Assembly (NCBI GenBank): GCA_963970005.1
Contig: CAXAMN010005225.1
Coordinates: forward strand, 190,833-254,832
Direction of reading: 5' to 3'
DNA length: 64,000 nucleotides
DNA from: Durusdinium trenchii
Taxonomy: Eukaryota > Sar > Dinophyceae > Suessiales > Symbiodiniaceae
Below, one piece after another: positions 63,390 to 64,000 of the stretch (the stretch's first letter is position 1; each line of letters begins with the position of its first letter). The translations under genes and the position numbers were made by a program. The notes under the pieces are model-generated. The model was not told the DNA's origin, made no database searches, and saw only the letters and a program-made list of their open reading frames with translations.

Positions 63390-64000
63390 TAGTTATAGTT
63401 TGCGAGTCAGAATTGAGTCAGGTGAACTTGCGAGCCAGCAAGAGGTTTCAAGAGTGCTTCAGCGTCCGCTGACCACGCCGCGCGCAGGGGGAACGTGCGA
63501 GGGGCAAAGCTATCAATCGTGACAATTCCAAACACTTCAAACAAGATGTTCTTTTGTTTGCTTCGCTGTGAAAACAAATCCACCACTGAACGCTAAAAAC
63601 TCCCATACACAGCCATACAGTGCCATAAACCATCACCACACCTGTGACGAATTCCCGCTCGAGTGCGCTCAGTCTTCCAGACCTGTCAACGGAAACATCT
63701 CACGTCAAACTCGTCTTTTCTGACCTCATCACGTCACCCAAAATGGCGGGCAGCTAGTCGGTTGGACACCATCGCGTTCGTAGGGAGGCCATCACGGCTG
63801 TTGGGTTGGAGGCCATGACTATTCGGTTGGAGACCCGATTCGTCTGCGCCTTTCGAAGCTTCTCCTTCGCTCTTCACGGTCTTCGGCCTTGAAGGCAGAA
63901 TCGGGACCGTTGAGACGAAGGAAAAAAGGATCAAAGTGGATCTTGCCTCGAACCGAAGACTCCTTGAAAAGAAGCAATTGAAATTTAGATGTTTAAAAAA
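63390..64000. other. Window end, no gene seen
   Basis: Short frames only. Inverted GGAGGCCATCACGG, GGAGGCCATGACTATTCGG units at 63775-63835. Confidence 0.5.

Noticed and set aside
1..64000. Dinoflagellate spliced-leader relics, tRNA or rRNA genes
   Set aside because: I looked for the conserved spliced-leader end and for tRNA-like arms near candidate gene starts and found none I could support.

Overview
The window is nuclear DNA of a dinoflagellate, most likely of the Symbiodiniaceae. Conserved protein motifs are split into many short exons. Introns can be placed by phase at several loci. Nearly all acceptors read AG|G, and donors are a mixture of GT, GC and GA, which is a known dinoflagellate habit. 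The spaces and introns are filled with short dispersed repeats. One run of Ns (32822-32831) is an assembly gap. I could not assign a species.

Layout. 1-5.1 kb: repeats and doubtful ORFs. 5.1-9.84 kb (+): a multi-exon GH13 (alpha-amylase family) glycosidase with all four catalytic regions in order. 11.2-16.7 kb (+): a DNA cytosine-5 methyltransferase gene; motifs I, IV, VI, VIII, IX and X are visible and there is an in-frame TAG inside the catalytic domain. 16.9-24.03 kb (+): a long many-exon gene of unknown function ending in a Lys/Ala-rich tail and a YABBY/HMG-like box; a terminal-inverted-repeat MITE sits in one intron. 24-29.5 kb: sparse. 29.6-31.5 kb (+): a multi-pass membrane protein. 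32-35.8 kb: gene fragments, a 21-bp repeat array and a strong hairpin.

36.3-46.25 kb is very different: AT-rich blocks, several tandem arrays (73 bp, about 60 bp and 13 bp), a cluster of CGTAAG words, and at 42.84-45.26 kb a GC-richer island coding for a frameshifted ubiquitin-protease-like ORF. The island is flanked by direct repeats of about 390 bp. Ordinary sequence returns at 46.3 kb.

46.3-64 kb holds minus-strand genes: a secreted P-domain protein (46298-47041), a leucine-rich-repeat protein (47354-~48380), a BCS1-like AAA ATPase whose exons I placed base by base (50002-54209), hypothetical exons (55-57.2 kb), an OGFOD2-like 2-oxoglutarate/Fe(II) oxygenase (60374-~61652) and an unrecognised ORF (62703-63365).

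The dispersed repeats form one superfamily. Units of about 18-22 bp share a core resembling CCTAGTAGCGATG and carry different tails. They lie in introns of the GH13, BCS1-like and OGFOD2-like genes and make arrays at 32.4-32.9 and 58.5-59.4 kb. There is no operon-like organisation; neighbouring genes do not form an obvious pathway. No tRNA, rRNA, CRISPR or complete spliced-leader relic was recognised.
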